This document shows positions 45,672 to 54,708 of a stretch of 64,000 nt of DNA, one piece after another. Within the stretch, counting starts at the first letter, position 1; every line of letters begins with the position of its first letter. Under the pieces are notes generated by a model. It was not told where the DNA came from. It was given only the letters and a program-made list of their open reading frames with translations, and ran no database searches. The stretch is from Oligoflexia bacterium (GTDB taxonomy: Bacteria; Bdellovibrionota; Bacteriovoracia; Bacteriovoracales; Bacteriovoracaceae): the NCBI GenBank assembly GCA_024229115.1, contig JAAEST010000033.1:124001-188000 (forward strand). The letters are read 5' to 3'. The translations under genes and the position numbers were made by a program.

Positions 45672-46034
45672 ATGAGTTTAAAAATGCTAATCGTTGATGA
45701 TTCAAAGCCAATTTTCTTAATGGTCAGTCAAATGGTCAAAGAATTAGGGCATGAGCCTCATTGGGCTGCTCATGGTTTAGAAGCGGTAGAAAAATGTCAG
45801 GAAATGGAATTTGACGTTATTCTTTTAGATTGGAATATGCCAGAAATGGATGGAATGGAGTTCTTAGAAAAAAACTTAGCCGAGAATGTAACATCTGCAC
45901 CTATCATTATGATGACAACAGAAAATAAACCAGAAAAAATTCAAGCGGCGATAGAAAAAGGTGCTGTTGAATATATTATGAAACCATTTACTACAGATAT
46001 CTTGCAAAGCAAGCTTGATATGGCAGGTATATAA
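45672..46034 (+). CDS. cheY: CheY-type single-domain response regulator
   Basis: A 120-residue lone receiver: LIVDDSKPIFLM, phospho-Asp in VILLDWNMPEMDG, Thr in IIMMTTENKPEK, and Lys in YIMKPFTT. It lies 8 bp after the unknown protein and 20 bp before cheR. With the first cheY and the lone receiver at 46895 it makes three free receivers for two CheA proteins. Which reaches the motor is not shown. Confidence 0.94.
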   Translation: MSLKMLIVDDSKPIFLMVSQMVKELGHEPHWAAHGLEAVEKCQEMEFDVILLDWNMPEMDGMEFLEKNLAENVTSAPIIMMTTENKPEKIQAAIEKGAVEYIMKPFTTDILQSKLDMAGI

Positions 46035-46054
46035 ATTAGAGTATTGAGAGATTA

Positions 46055-46870
46055 ATGACGACAAATACAATCTATAAATTCTTTGCTGACTATGTTTATA
46101 AGCATACTGGTATAACTTATAAAGAAGCGGATTATTACCGCCTTGATAGTCGCTTCAATACGCTTATAGGTCATTTCAATCTCAATGATGTGAATGAACT
46201 CTATAGTCTTTATAATAAAGAGATCACAAAGGATATGCATACTTTCTTAATTGATCTTTGTACAAATAATGAAACATATTTCTTCAGAGATATGAAACCT
46301 TTCCAGGCCTTTGCTAAGGAAGGTTTAGAATATGTTACTAATGAATTGAAACCACCACTTGGTGTCAATATTTGGTCTTGCGCTTGTTCTACCGGACAAG
46401 AACCACTAACAATTTATATGAGTGCTGATCATTTTGGAAAATTTGATCTAAAAAAGATATCTCTCGATGCTTCAGATATTTCTACTGAAGCTCTTGATAA
46501 AGCAAAGGCCGGAATCTATTCGGGATTAGATGTTCAACGTGGATTACCAACTCCATTGCTTTTAAAATATTTCGACAAAGACGAAGATAATTGGAAAGTA
46601 AAGAGTGGTATTTTTCCAACTCCAAACTTCTTTGAACTTAACTTGCTCACTGATAACTTTCCAATCAATAAGTATCATATTGTCTTTTGTCGTAATGTAC
46701 TCATCTATCAAGAGATGGAAAATAAGAAGAAGATTTTAGAAAAAATATACGATGCTATGGTTCCTGGAGGCTTACTTTTCTTTGGTGCCGGAGAGTCTAT
46801 GATCGGTATGAAACTAGACTTTGAAAGTATTCAGCTTGGGAAGGCCCACTGTTATCAAAAAAAGAAGTAA
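46055..46870 (+). CDS. cheR: Chemotaxis protein methyltransferase CheR
   Basis: SAM-dependent methylation of receptor glutamates. LCTNNETYFFRD starts the catalytic region, WSCACSTGQEPLTIYM is the SAM-binding loop, and IVFCRNVLIYQE and PGGLLFFGAGES complete the family motifs. Its 271 residues match the usual length. The N-terminal helices (about 1-70) are present. It is paired with CheB, so the receptor array is expected to adapt. Confidence 0.95.
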   Translation: MTTNTIYKFFADYVYKHTGITYKEADYYRLDSRFNTLIGHFNLNDVNELYSLYNKEITKDMHTFLIDLCTNNETYFFRDMKPFQAFAKEGLEYVTNELKPPLGVNIWSCACSTGQEPLTIYMSADHFGKFDLKKISLDASDISTEALDKAKAGIYSGLDVQRGLPTPLLLKYFDKDEDNWKVKSGIFPTPNFFELNLLTDNFPINKYHIVFCRNVLIYQEMENKKKILEKIYDAMVPGGLLFFGAGESMIGMKLDFESIQLGKAHCYQKKK

Positions 46871-46894
46871 GCACAAGGAATCAAGGAATAAAAG

Positions 46895-47275
46895 ATGAGT
46901 AATTTACCTGAAATTTACATTATTGATGATGATAAATTATTGCTAAAACTACTTTCTGCTTCTTTAAAAGATGTCGGTGTTATTACTACTTTTAATAATG
47001 AAGAAGAGGGTCTTAAAAAAGTGATAGCTGATCGTCCTGGTCTGGTAATCCTCGATCTCAATCTTCCTCACATCAATGGTGATGAATTAATGGTAAAGTT
47101 TTCTGAAGCTAAAATCTTCCAGACAACTCAAATTATTCTTTTAACTGGGCAAGATATTAGCGATACAAAGCGTATGTCCCTTTGTACACTTGGTTTTGCA
47201 GCGATTCTCCAGAAGAGTGAAGGTGCTGATAGGGTCGTTGAAGCTGTAAAAGAAACAATCGCTGAGTATCTCTAA
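46895..47275 (+). CDS. Lone receiver protein
   Basis: A 126-residue receiver: IYIIDDDKLLLKL, phospho-Asp in LVILDLNLPHING, Thr in ILLTGQDISD. The Lys usually in KPF is within LQKSEGADR rather than a KPF motif, so the C-terminal switch surface is changed. It could be a phosphate sink or a regulator for the second CheA, 111 bp downstream. It is less like CheY than the other two. Confidence 0.9.
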   Translation: MSNLPEIYIIDDDKLLLKLLSASLKDVGVITTFNNEEEGLKKVIADRPGLVILDLNLPHINGDELMVKFSEAKIFQTTQIILLTGQDISDTKRMSLCTLGFAAILQKSEGADRVVEAVKETIAEYL

Positions 47276-47324
47276 CTCTTGAAAATCACAAAATAAAAAA
47301 TATTCAAATTTTATTTAGAAAATC

Positions 47325-47352
47325 TAAAATTATGACTGATTTTCTCCGAAAA
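47325..47352 (+). promoter_or_regulatory. FliA (sigma28)-like promoter candidate for the second cheA
   Basis: TAAAATTA (47325-47332), 12 bases, TCCGAAAA (47345-47352). Each box matches FliA consensus at 6 of 8 positions and the spacing equals the site before cheX. It is 33 bp before the ATG. Confidence 0.4.
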
Positions 47353-47385
47353 GATAATGTGTAGAACTATCTATTTGGAGTAGAA

Positions 47386-49980
47386 ATGTCACAAGATCTC
47401 TATATTATTTCAATCGACGATGAAGCTGATATCACGGCACTTTATGAACCCATTGTTCACGAATTGGGCTTTAAGTATGAAGGCTTCTCTGATTTTGAAT
47501 CATTTAAGTTATTCTTAGATGAAAATCAAAATAGAATTGCTTTTGTTATCTCAGATTACAAAATGCCAGAGAAAGATGGTTTTGAAGTTCGAAAATATAT
47601 GAATGAAAATGGCATGTCGTCGATCCCATTTCTTCTTGTTACGGGTTTTTATACCAAAGAGATGGCCTCCGAAGGGATGAATCTTAAGATCTGTAGCTTT
47701 ATAGAAAAGCCATTTCTAAATGAAAATATTGAGGATGTCATTAAAGAGCATTCTGCTGAAAGAGTTGAAGCCATTAATGAAGAAAGAGAAATGATTGGTG
47801 AGTTTCTCAATGAAACTCAACCTATGTTGGAAGAGATTGAAGAACTTATTCTTTCATTAGAAGAAGATCCTCATGACATGAAAGCTGTAAATACATACTT
47901 TAGGTTGCTTCATACAATTAAAGGAACTTCTAGTTGCTTGGGATTGAATGAAATTGCAGACTATGCTCACCAATATGAAGATCTAATTACTAAAGTTAAG
48001 AATTGTGAAATCTCTGCTAACTCAGCGGTTGTGAATGTTCTCTTAAAAGGTCTTGATGACCTTAAAAATCTTTATAAGATTGCTTCCGAAGGGAAGGCCT
48101 ATCCCCCAAATTTAGAGGAGATGGCCTCTATCTTTACAGGTGACTTTAAAGTTGCGGATGCTAATTTAAAGCAAGCAGTTGAAGAAGGGCAGGCAAAGGA
48201 AGAAGACAAAGAAGAGAAGAAACCGAAAGCTCAAGATGAGAAAGTCAATGTCTCTGTAGGACTTCTCGGTGAGTTTTTAGAAATGAGTGGTGAGTTAACA
48301 GTTATTAGGAATACTATTTTTAAGAACTTAAATAAACTTAATACTCGATACAAAGGTGATAAAGATATTGATCTTCTCATCGCCAATATGGGGGAAATGC
48401 AAAAAATTTCATCTATCTTACAAAATCAAATTTCTGAAATTAAAAAGATTACGATGGAAAGTGTTTTTCGTCCTATGAAAAGGGTTGTTCGAGACTCTTG
48501 TAATGCCACAGGTAAAGAAGTCGACTTCAGTGTGTCAGGTGGTGATTTAAGAGTTGATACATCTGTTGGTAAACTTCTAAATAATGTTTTAGTTCATTTA
48601 CTAAGAAACGGTGTTGATCACGGAATTGAAGATGCTGAAAAACGTCTTGCTGCTGGTAAAGACGCTAAAGGTAAACTTGATCTGACTTGTTATGAAACAG
48701 GCGAAAATATTTTTGTTGAAATTCAAGATGATGGTGGTGGAATTAATCCAGATTTTATTAAAAAGAAAGCTTTAGAAAAAGGTCTTTATACTGAAGATGA
48801 GCTTTCTCATATGAGCGATCAAAAAGTTTTTTCAATTATCTTTGAATCAGGTTTTTCAACCAATACAGAAGTCACTTCTATCAGTGGTCGTGGTGTTGGG
48901 ATGGACATGGTGAGAAGTTCAGTAGAAGACGTTGGTGGAAAAATCTATATTGATAGTGTTGTAGGAGAAGGATCTAAATTTGTTCTTATGATTCCTATTC
49001 CACGAAGTATCCTTATTATTAATTCTCTTATGGTAAGTACAGCGAGTGCTGGATATAATATTCCACTCGATGATGTGGCAGAAGTTATTCTCTTTAATAA
49101 GGATCTAGATTCTAAAAATATTCATCAGGTAGAAGGAAGTCATATTCTAAAACATCATGGTGATCTTATTCCACTAGTAAATTTAGATTGTATTTTGAAT
49201 GAAGGTTCAAGCTTTGAACTGAATGATCTTCAAAGTATTGTTGTTTTACGTGGTGATGGATATAAGTACGGTCTCGTTGTAGATCAAATCTTAGATATTG
49301 AAGAAATCGTTGTTAAGAAATTATCTCCAATGATGAAGGATAGACAGGAATATTTAGGAGTGACATTCATTGGAGATGGAGACCTCGGCCTTATTCTTGA
49401 CCCAGAAGGTATCGCTAAGAAACTTGGAATTGAATCAATTACAGAAGACAGCGCTGAACATTTATTCAAAGCGAGTGTGGCAAGTGGTGAAGAGCTAGAG
49501 TTTATGAAGTTTAAACTAGAGGCCGATGGAAACTACTGTCTTCCTCTGGAATGGGTCCACAGACTAGAAAAATTCAAAGGGGAGAATGTTCAATTTACAG
49601 GAACAAAGGCCTTGTTAAGATATCGAGGTAAGAGTTTACCTTTAATCAATGTGGCCCATGCCCTTGAATTAAATGAATCATTCAAAAACTATCCTGATGT
49701 TTTCGATACCATTGTGATAAAAAATGAAAAGAATGAGTTATTTGGTCTTATCGTTCAAGAGATGATGGATATTGGCAAATCTCATACTCATGTCGATACA
49801 AATATGTCGGATAGAAATGGTGTCAGTGGGACAATCTATCTTGATGAAAAAATCTATACAGTGGTAGAGCCAACTTTTCTTATAAGCTTGAATGAAAAGA
49901 GAATTGAGTTAAAATCAGAAAGTAAACCAAAAGATAATGTCGTTGAATTAAACAATGATGTGATTAAGGAAGCTGCTTAA
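47386..49980 (+). CDS. cheA: Second CheA histidine kinase with N-terminal receiver
   Basis: Domains in order: receiver (about 3-125, phospho-D57 in ISDYKMPEKDG), Hpt (about 140-250, phospho-H176 in LLHTIKGTSSCLG), short linker, P3 dimerisation, HATPase (LRNGVDHGIED N box, GRGVGMDMV), then two CheW-like domains (about 548-680 and 700-835). The receiver is at the end opposite to that in the first CheA, while the rest is parallel, so the pair is a paralogue with moved receiver. The receiver may receive phosphate from the first CheA or modulate this one. It overlaps the next gene as TAATG. Confidence 0.94.
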   Translation: MSQDLYIISIDDEADITALYEPIVHELGFKYEGFSDFESFKLFLDENQNRIAFVISDYKMPEKDGFEVRKYMNENGMSSIPFLLVTGFYTKEMASEGMNLKICSFIEKPFLNENIEDVIKEHSAERVEAINEEREMIGEFLNETQPMLEEIEELILSLEEDPHDMKAVNTYFRLLHTIKGTSSCLGLNEIADYAHQYEDLITKVKNCEISANSAVVNVLLKGLDDLKNLYKIASEGKAYPPNLEEMASIFTGDFKVADANLKQAVEEGQAKEEDKEEKKPKAQDEKVNVSVGLLGEFLEMSGELTVIRNTIFKNLNKLNTRYKGDKDIDLLIANMGEMQKISSILQNQISEIKKITMESVFRPMKRVVRDSCNATGKEVDFSVSGGDLRVDTSVGKLLNNVLVHLLRNGVDHGIEDAEKRLAAGKDAKGKLDLTCYETGENIFVEIQDDGGGINPDFIKKKALEKGLYTEDELSHMSDQKVFSIIFESGFSTNTEVTSISGRGVGMDMVRSSVEDVGGKIYIDSVVGEGSKFVLMIPIPRSILIINSLMVSTASAGYNIPLDDVAEVILFNKDLDSKNIHQVEGSHILKHHGDLIPLVNLDCILNEGSSFELNDLQSIVVLRGDGYKYGLVVDQILDIEEIVVKKLSPMMKDRQEYLGVTFIGDGDLGLILDPEGIAKKLGIESITEDSAEHLFKASVASGEELEFMKFKLEADGNYCLPLEWVHRLEKFKGENVQFTGTKALLRYRGKSLPLINVAHALELNESFKNYPDVFDTIVIKNEKNELFGLIVQEMMDIGKSHTHVDTNMSDRNGVSGTIYLDEKIYTVVEPTFLISLNEKRIELKSESKPKDNVVELNNDVIKEAA

Positions 49981-50480
49981 TGATTGACTTAACTGACCCA
50001 TCAATGAAAGAAATTGTTGACGAGTTTTGTGACGAGACAAATCAACTCTTAGATGAATTAGAGGGAATTCTAGAAGAATATGAAGATGAACCTTCTTTAG
50101 GACTGCTTGAAAAATACGGTCAAACAATTGATAGAGTTATGGGAACGGCCCAGACAATCGGGGCCAATCAAGTTGGCCAGCTATGCCAAATGGGTAAGAT
50201 CATTGGATATAAAAGTAGTCAAAACGATGATGATAATCTCAATAATATTGTCTGTGGAATTCTTTTTGATTTAGTAGATATTCTAAGAGAAGTTGTAAAG
50301 AACCTTCATATTGCTGAACCTGAACATAAATTTAATGTTGAAGCCTTTATGAAGAGGCTTAATTGGCTTAAAGAAAAGTTTGTTCATATTGATAGAGCAA
50401 GTTGTGATTTTGAAGAGGGTAATGGTGGAGCAGCTATTACTTCAGAGTTAGAAAGTCTCATCAATAGTCTAAAGCTCTAA
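49980..50480 (+). CDS. Hpt-like protein lacking the phosphoacceptor histidine
   Basis: A 166-residue, all-helical, acidic protein. The first 60 residues match Hpt helices (FCDETNQLLDELEGILEEYEDEPS), and the core VMGTAQTIGANQVGQLCQ aligns with the KGSASFLGFxNLxxITH of CheA. The residue at the phospho-His position is Asp (IDRVMG), so it probably cannot carry phosphate on His. It may be a docking inhibitor, antagonist or spacer for the upstream CheA, to which it is coupled as TAATG. Its 3' end meets the convergent HD-GYP gene with 4 bp overlap. Confidence 0.82.
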   Translation: MIDLTDPSMKEIVDEFCDETNQLLDELEGILEEYEDEPSLGLLEKYGQTIDRVMGTAQTIGANQVGQLCQMGKIIGYKSSQNDDDNLNNIVCGILFDLVDILREVVKNLHIAEPEHKFNVEAFMKRLNWLKEKFVHIDRASCDFEEGNGGAAITSELESLINSLKL

Positions 50481-51412
50481 GCGATTCCTTCTGCTTTAAG
50501 TAGTTTTTGGAAGTCTTGAATCATTTTCAAATCATAATTACCTAATTCATCAATAGATAATTCTTGAATTGCTTCAGCAGGAGTAATTCCTGAAGTATAA
50601 ATCTTTCTGTCATAAGCATTGATCAGTGATAGGATTTCCATTGGCTTTGTGAGTTTCTTTAGTTTATTTGGTCCACCGCCAGATCTATTTTCAGCATGGT
50701 TTTCTATTAATTCAATAATCTTATTATTGATATAAGGTTTATCGCTTAAAATCTTTATGGCAGCCTTAATGTGAGCGTAATAGGCCAAATGATCTTGAGG
50801 TGAAAATTCTTTCTTATTCTTTTTAAATAACTCTTGATGTTCTTCAGGTAGCTGAACAACGCCAACATCATGCATGAGAGCTGCTGTAGAGAGAAAATCA
50901 ATATCTTCTTCACTACATTTTTGAGATTTGGCAAATTTAATAGCAAGAACACAGACATTTAAACTATGCTGAATAATCGGTTCAGATTCAGAATCGCTTC
51001 CAAAGATGGCCTTAAGAGCATCAGGATTTTCAAAAATAATTTTTCTTAAGTTCTGAGCAGCTTTCCTAGTCATATTAAAGCTTTTCTCACTGCCAGGATC
51101 TTCTTGAATTTTTTCAAGGGCCGTCTCTGCCTGACCTTCAACAATATCGACTTTACTCTCAAGAGAGGCATTCTTATCATCAAGAGTTTCATTAATTAAT
51201 TCGTCGAGAAATTCTTGATAAGCATTTTCATCTTGATCAAGAATAAAGAATTTTGAAATTTTTTGTTTCTTTAATTTTTTAAACTTATCTTCGTCTAAGC
51301 TCATTCCAGGTTTTACATATTCTAAGTATTGTTCTTTAAAGAAAATATAGAGAGAGAAAGGAATATCTCTTCCTGGCTTTAAAGTACTTATTCTTAGAGG
51401 TGTAAAATTCAT
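50477..51412 (-). CDS. Degenerate HD-GYP protein
   Basis: The N-terminal 130 residues resemble the domain preceding HD-GYP in the protein at 21991-22953. The HD pair is kept (LMHDVGVVQLP), but the HHE-GYP stretch is changed to IENHAENRSGGGPNKL, with no GYP and a single His, so phosphodiesterase activity is uncertain. It may bind c-di-GMP or act as a scaffold. It is the only gene of the island on the minus strand, convergent with the pseudo-Hpt gene. Confidence 0.85.
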   Translation of the reverse strand: MNFTPLRISTLKPGRDIPFSLYIFFKEQYLEYVKPGMSLDEDKFKKLKKQKISKFFILDQDENAYQEFLDELINETLDDKNASLESKVDIVEGQAETALEKIQEDPGSEKSFNMTRKAAQNLRKIIFENPDALKAIFGSDSESEPIIQHSLNVCVLAIKFAKSQKCSEEDIDFLSTAALMHDVGVVQLPEEHQELFKKNKKEFSPQDHLAYYAHIKAAIKILSDKPYINNKIIELIENHAENRSGGGPNKLKKLTKPMEILSLINAYDRKIYTSGITPAEAIQELSIDELGNYDLKMIQDFQKLLKAEGIA

Positions 51413-51424
51413 GGACCTATTTTA

Positions 51425-52693
51425 CTACATTTTCGAATGACAAGAAAACAAATCACTACCGGTGAAAATTTTGTCTGATAATTTTGCCCCAGTTTTAGGG
51501 TGTTGGAGCATTCTCTTAGTGAGAAAATTAAACAGCAACGGATTATATTTATAAACCTTATTTAGTGTTCTTTCTTGTGATTTTGAAATGTAGCCTTGGT
51601 CTTGAAGTTGGCTTGTTCTATAAAGTAAATTGATCGCTGGAAGCGGATAATCTGATCCGTTCACTAGGTAGCTATGATACTTTGGATTCTCTAATATTTT
51701 AAGAATAGGTGTTCCTAATCTTGTATGAAGAGTAGTCGCTGAAATTTCTCCATATAAACGACCTTTATACTTTCCTGTTTCAACCATTCTCCAAAAAAGA
51801 TCAAAGCAAAAGACTTGCTTATTTCCATTATCAAAATCAGAGCATTCTCCAAGACTGGCCACATGAGACATGAGAACTTTCGCCCCATGCTTGAGAGCAA
51901 GCCTTAGGCGTAGAGGGTTCGCAAGTTCTTGGTACTCTTCACCTTCCACAGCTTTTTCATGTCCTGTATGAGTAACTAGGGCCATGCCGTATTTCGCCAT
52001 TGTTTTATAGTAGGGAATTAATCTTGGAAGAGCTGGGTCAATATGCTGGCTATTAGGTAACCATTTTATATACTTTGCTCCACGCTTTCCCCAGTAATGA
52101 AGTTTCTCGATTGCATCCTTTCTGTAAGGATGAATACTAATGGCAGGAATAAAAATATCTGGATACTTCTTGGCCATCTTAAATGTATATTCATTAGGGA
52201 CATAGAAAGTAGAATAATCTTTATCGACAGTACCATCTTCTTTATAGGCATAATCAAATGCTAAAAGAACTTGTTTTCCTAGTCTTTTTTCAGAGTTCAC
52301 CATTGAGGCAAGTCTCGTCATATATTGTTGATCGGCCTTGTCGATATCTTCGATCCCACTGGCATTCATATAAACATTATACTTTATATACTCTTTGAAG
52401 TTTGTCGGTTTAGACATATTAGGATTAACCCAAAGTCCTGTTCCACCTGCACCCACTCCAACAGCATGAACATGGAAATCTACAGCGCATTTATTATTGA
52501 GACCTTTAAAGGCATCTTCAATATTCTTCTTATCCTCATCTTCCAAAGTCGCTTCCAATTCATCCGGTTTGCCTGAGAAATTACCTGCGATAGGAGTCAC
52601 CATTAACTGACATGAGCTAATCATAGTTAAGAGAAATAAAGTGAAGCTAGTTCTTAGAAAAATCTTTTTTCTGATAATACTTGTAAATTTCAT
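51425..52693 (-). CDS. Lipoprotein amidohydrolase-like metal-dependent hydrolase
   Basis: A TIM-barrel hydrolase of the amidohydrolase 2 type: VDFHVHAVG (HxH metal ligands), LVTHTGHE, VLMSHVASLG and VNGSDYPLP with the catalytic or ligand Asp. The signal has LFLLTMISSC, lipobox Cys28 counted from the ATG at 52693, so it sits in the envelope. The longer form from ATG 52717 is not needed. It overlaps the upstream recombinase gene by 47 bp on the same strand. Substrate unknown. Confidence 0.86.
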   Translation of the reverse strand: MKFTSIIRKKIFLRTSFTLFLLTMISSCQLMVTPIAGNFSGKPDELEATLEDEDKKNIEDAFKGLNNKCAVDFHVHAVGVGAGGTGLWVNPNMSKPTNFKEYIKYNVYMNASGIEDIDKADQQYMTRLASMVNSEKRLGKQVLLAFDYAYKEDGTVDKDYSTFYVPNEYTFKMAKKYPDIFIPAISIHPYRKDAIEKLHYWGKRGAKYIKWLPNSQHIDPALPRLIPYYKTMAKYGMALVTHTGHEKAVEGEEYQELANPLRLRLALKHGAKVLMSHVASLGECSDFDNGNKQVFCFDLFWRMVETGKYKGRLYGEISATTLHTRLGTPILKILENPKYHSYLVNGSDYPLPAINLLYRTSQLQDQGYISKSQERTLNKVYKYNPLLFNFLTKRMLQHPKTGAKLSDKIFTGSDLFSCHSKM

Positions 52694-53663
52694 AGAGAAA
52701 TCCATCATCAAAGACATGTTTGCTTAGATGATCCTTGTAGAGTTTTAAGTTATAGGATGGCGAAAGTCCTAACCATTCTTTGATGACAGAATCTTTCTTA
52801 TTTTGCTTTAACCATTTAAAGATACACGATTGTCTTAAAGACTTTGGAGTAAATTCGATCATAAGCTTCTGACTAAGATCTTTAAATACCATTTCAATTC
52901 CCCGAGTGGAGAGGCCCCCGTTAATAATTCGGTATGCATTGGCATTAAAAAGAATCTTATCAAAGTCCAGATTTGAAGCTCTTTGATTCTCTTCAAGAGA
53001 TTTTAAATAATCACTATAAATATATGAGAAAACCTTAGGAAGCTTTACTGTGTAAGGATCTCTCTTCCTTGGATGTATGAGAACACGAGGCTCTTCTTCT
53101 TCCATATCATTAGGAATAAAAATATCTTTCTTCGTGATGAGAGTGAGATCAGAAACCTTTAGACCACCACCATAGATCATGGCCACTATAATGATATTTC
53201 TTTTGGCCGTTAATGATGTGAGAGTGTTCTTTGATTGAGATTCTTCTAGTAAGTATTCCCAGGCAGTTTTAATATGAGTGAACTTTGCAGGTCTTGGAAT
53301 ATCTAAAAACTTTGGACTAGTAGGAATGGCCCTTACTGGGTTCGAATCAAAGAGATTCTTTTCAACGAGGAAATCAAAGAATTTCCTCAAAGCTTGAACA
53401 CGACGGCGTCGACTATTATCTGAGCTATATTTATTTTGTAAGTAGTGACCATATTTTTCAATGTGGCCGGTTTTAAAGTGACCAATATTGAGGTCGTCCT
53501 GATTGGCCTTAAGATAGTTATTAAAGCAATCAAGATCTGTTTTATAGTTCTTTAAAGTGTTTCTAGATCGACCGAGATTCTCCAAATTGGTAAAGAATTC
53601 GTCTTCTAATTGAAGTAAGTCAAAAGACTTCCCTGAATGTTGAGAATTCCCAGATTTGGTCAT
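52647..53663 (-). CDS. Tyrosine recombinase-family protein with altered catalytic residues
   Basis: The N-terminal SAM-like core-binding domain (about 20-110: LENLGRSRNTLKNYKTDLDCF, RRRRVQALRKFFDFLVEKN) and C-terminal catalytic fold of XerC/D-type proteins are recognisable. Catalytic positions are changed: GLRxSEL is GLKVSDL (Arg to Lys), HxLR is PKSLRQS (His to Lys, second Arg kept), and LGH is LGLSPSYN (His to Leu); the Tyr in KLYKDH remains. A true XerC or XerD should keep Arg and His. It may be non-catalytic DNA-binding, or a divergent lineage. Start ATG 53663. Confidence 0.85.
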   Translation of the reverse strand: MTKSGNSQHSGKSFDLLQLEDEFFTNLENLGRSRNTLKNYKTDLDCFNNYLKANQDDLNIGHFKTGHIEKYGHYLQNKYSSDNSRRRRVQALRKFFDFLVEKNLFDSNPVRAIPTSPKFLDIPRPAKFTHIKTAWEYLLEESQSKNTLTSLTAKRNIIIVAMIYGGGLKVSDLTLITKKDIFIPNDMEEEEPRVLIHPRKRDPYTVKLPKVFSYIYSDYLKSLEENQRASNLDFDKILFNANAYRIINGGLSTRGIEMVFKDLSQKLMIEFTPKSLRQSCIFKWLKQNKKDSVIKEWLGLSPSYNLKLYKDHLSKHVFDDGFLYEIYKYYQKKDFSKN

Positions 53664-53836
53664 ATATCCCTTTTTTTATGTCAAAAAATTGAAGTGCTCT
53701 AAATACTAACGAAATGGGAAATATTTCACAACTGTAAAAAAGAAACTTGTCTTCAATGGATCAAGGTGTTAAAAAGTGTTGCGTCAATAAATGATTGGCA
53801 AAAACGACATTTGAATATTAGTGGGCCTGCGAGCAA

Positions 53837-54700
53837 ATGATGACCTTAAACTGTGCAAATACAGATACTTACAGTATCGTACTTTGGAAAGCTGTAATTA
53901 AATCAGCTCAAGATAGAGATTTATCTTTATCTCAAGTTTATGGGTTAATGTCTCAAGATCCGCGTTTTCAATTCCTCGACAAACTTCTTAATTTATCTCA
54001 ACTTTTAGAAAATGGTGAAGAAAATAAAATAAATTTTATTTCATCGTTGTCTCATAACTCATTTATTAATGAGTTCTCAATAGAGAATCTGCAAAGCTAC
54101 GAGAAGTCGGAATTCCTTGGCGATTCAGTCCTTCAACTGATGATGACAGAGATTCTTTGCGAGAAATTTCCTGACTTAAATGAAGGTCAGCTAAGTAAAC
54201 TCAGAAGTTCACTGGTCAATGAAGATTCATTGGCCAAATTATCGGATACACTTGGTCTAATAGAACTTCTTCTTGCTGGAAAAGGTGCTAGTGCTCATGA
54301 TCTTGGGTCTAATAAGAGTATCAAGGCAGACCTTTTCGAATCATTCTTAGGTTTCTATTACAGTGCCACTTCTTTTGAAGACACGGTAAAAATATTTAAA
54401 TTAATTCTCGATCATTATAAAGAAATTACTTCAAGTGAGTTTATTGATCTCAAGAGTCTTCAGCTCTTTGATCCTAAAAGTCATCTTCAAGAATTAGTTC
54501 TTAAAAATACTAAGAAATTACCTGTTTATAAAACAGAAGTACTTAATGAAGGTACGAAAGAACAAATCTTTATCGTAGAAGTTTATGAAGAGGATTGTTT
54601 TCTGGCCAAGGCCAAGTCTTTTTCCAAGAAAGAGGCCATGAAATTAGCTGCTAAAAATGCATTAACAAATAAAGAATCAAAATATCATTTAGAGTCGTAG
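53837..54700 (+). CDS. rnc: Ribonuclease III
   Basis: Cuts double-stranded RNA, including rRNA precursors. The RNase III signature is ESEFLGD-like (SYEKSEFLGDSVLQ, E92-D96) with the second acidic pair in KADLFESFLGFYY, and a dsRNA-binding domain at about 215-287 (HLQELVLKN and KKEAMKLAAKNAL). It has an N-terminal extension of about 65 residues compared with E. coli RNase III. A 173-bp gap precedes it and 8 bp separate it from era, the usual rnc-era pair. Confidence 0.94.
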   Translation: MMTLNCANTDTYSIVLWKAVIKSAQDRDLSLSQVYGLMSQDPRFQFLDKLLNLSQLLENGEENKINFISSLSHNSFINEFSIENLQSYEKSEFLGDSVLQLMMTEILCEKFPDLNEGQLSKLRSSLVNEDSLAKLSDTLGLIELLLAGKGASAHDLGSNKSIKADLFESFLGFYYSATSFEDTVKIFKLILDHYKEITSSEFIDLKSLQLFDPKSHLQELVLKNTKKLPVYKTEVLNEGTKEQIFIVEVYEEDCFLAKAKSFSKKEAMKLAAKNALTNKESKYHLES

Positions 54701-54708
54701 GAGAAATT

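Noticed and set aside
52647-53663. Integrase of a prophage, integron or genomic island
   Set aside because: The catalytic residues are altered, no attachment repeats, cassettes or phage genes are seen, and neighbours are core genes.
53664-53836. Promoter or small RNA upstream of rnc
   Set aside because: TTGGCA and TATTAG are spaced too closely and no stable hairpin with a T tract is seen.
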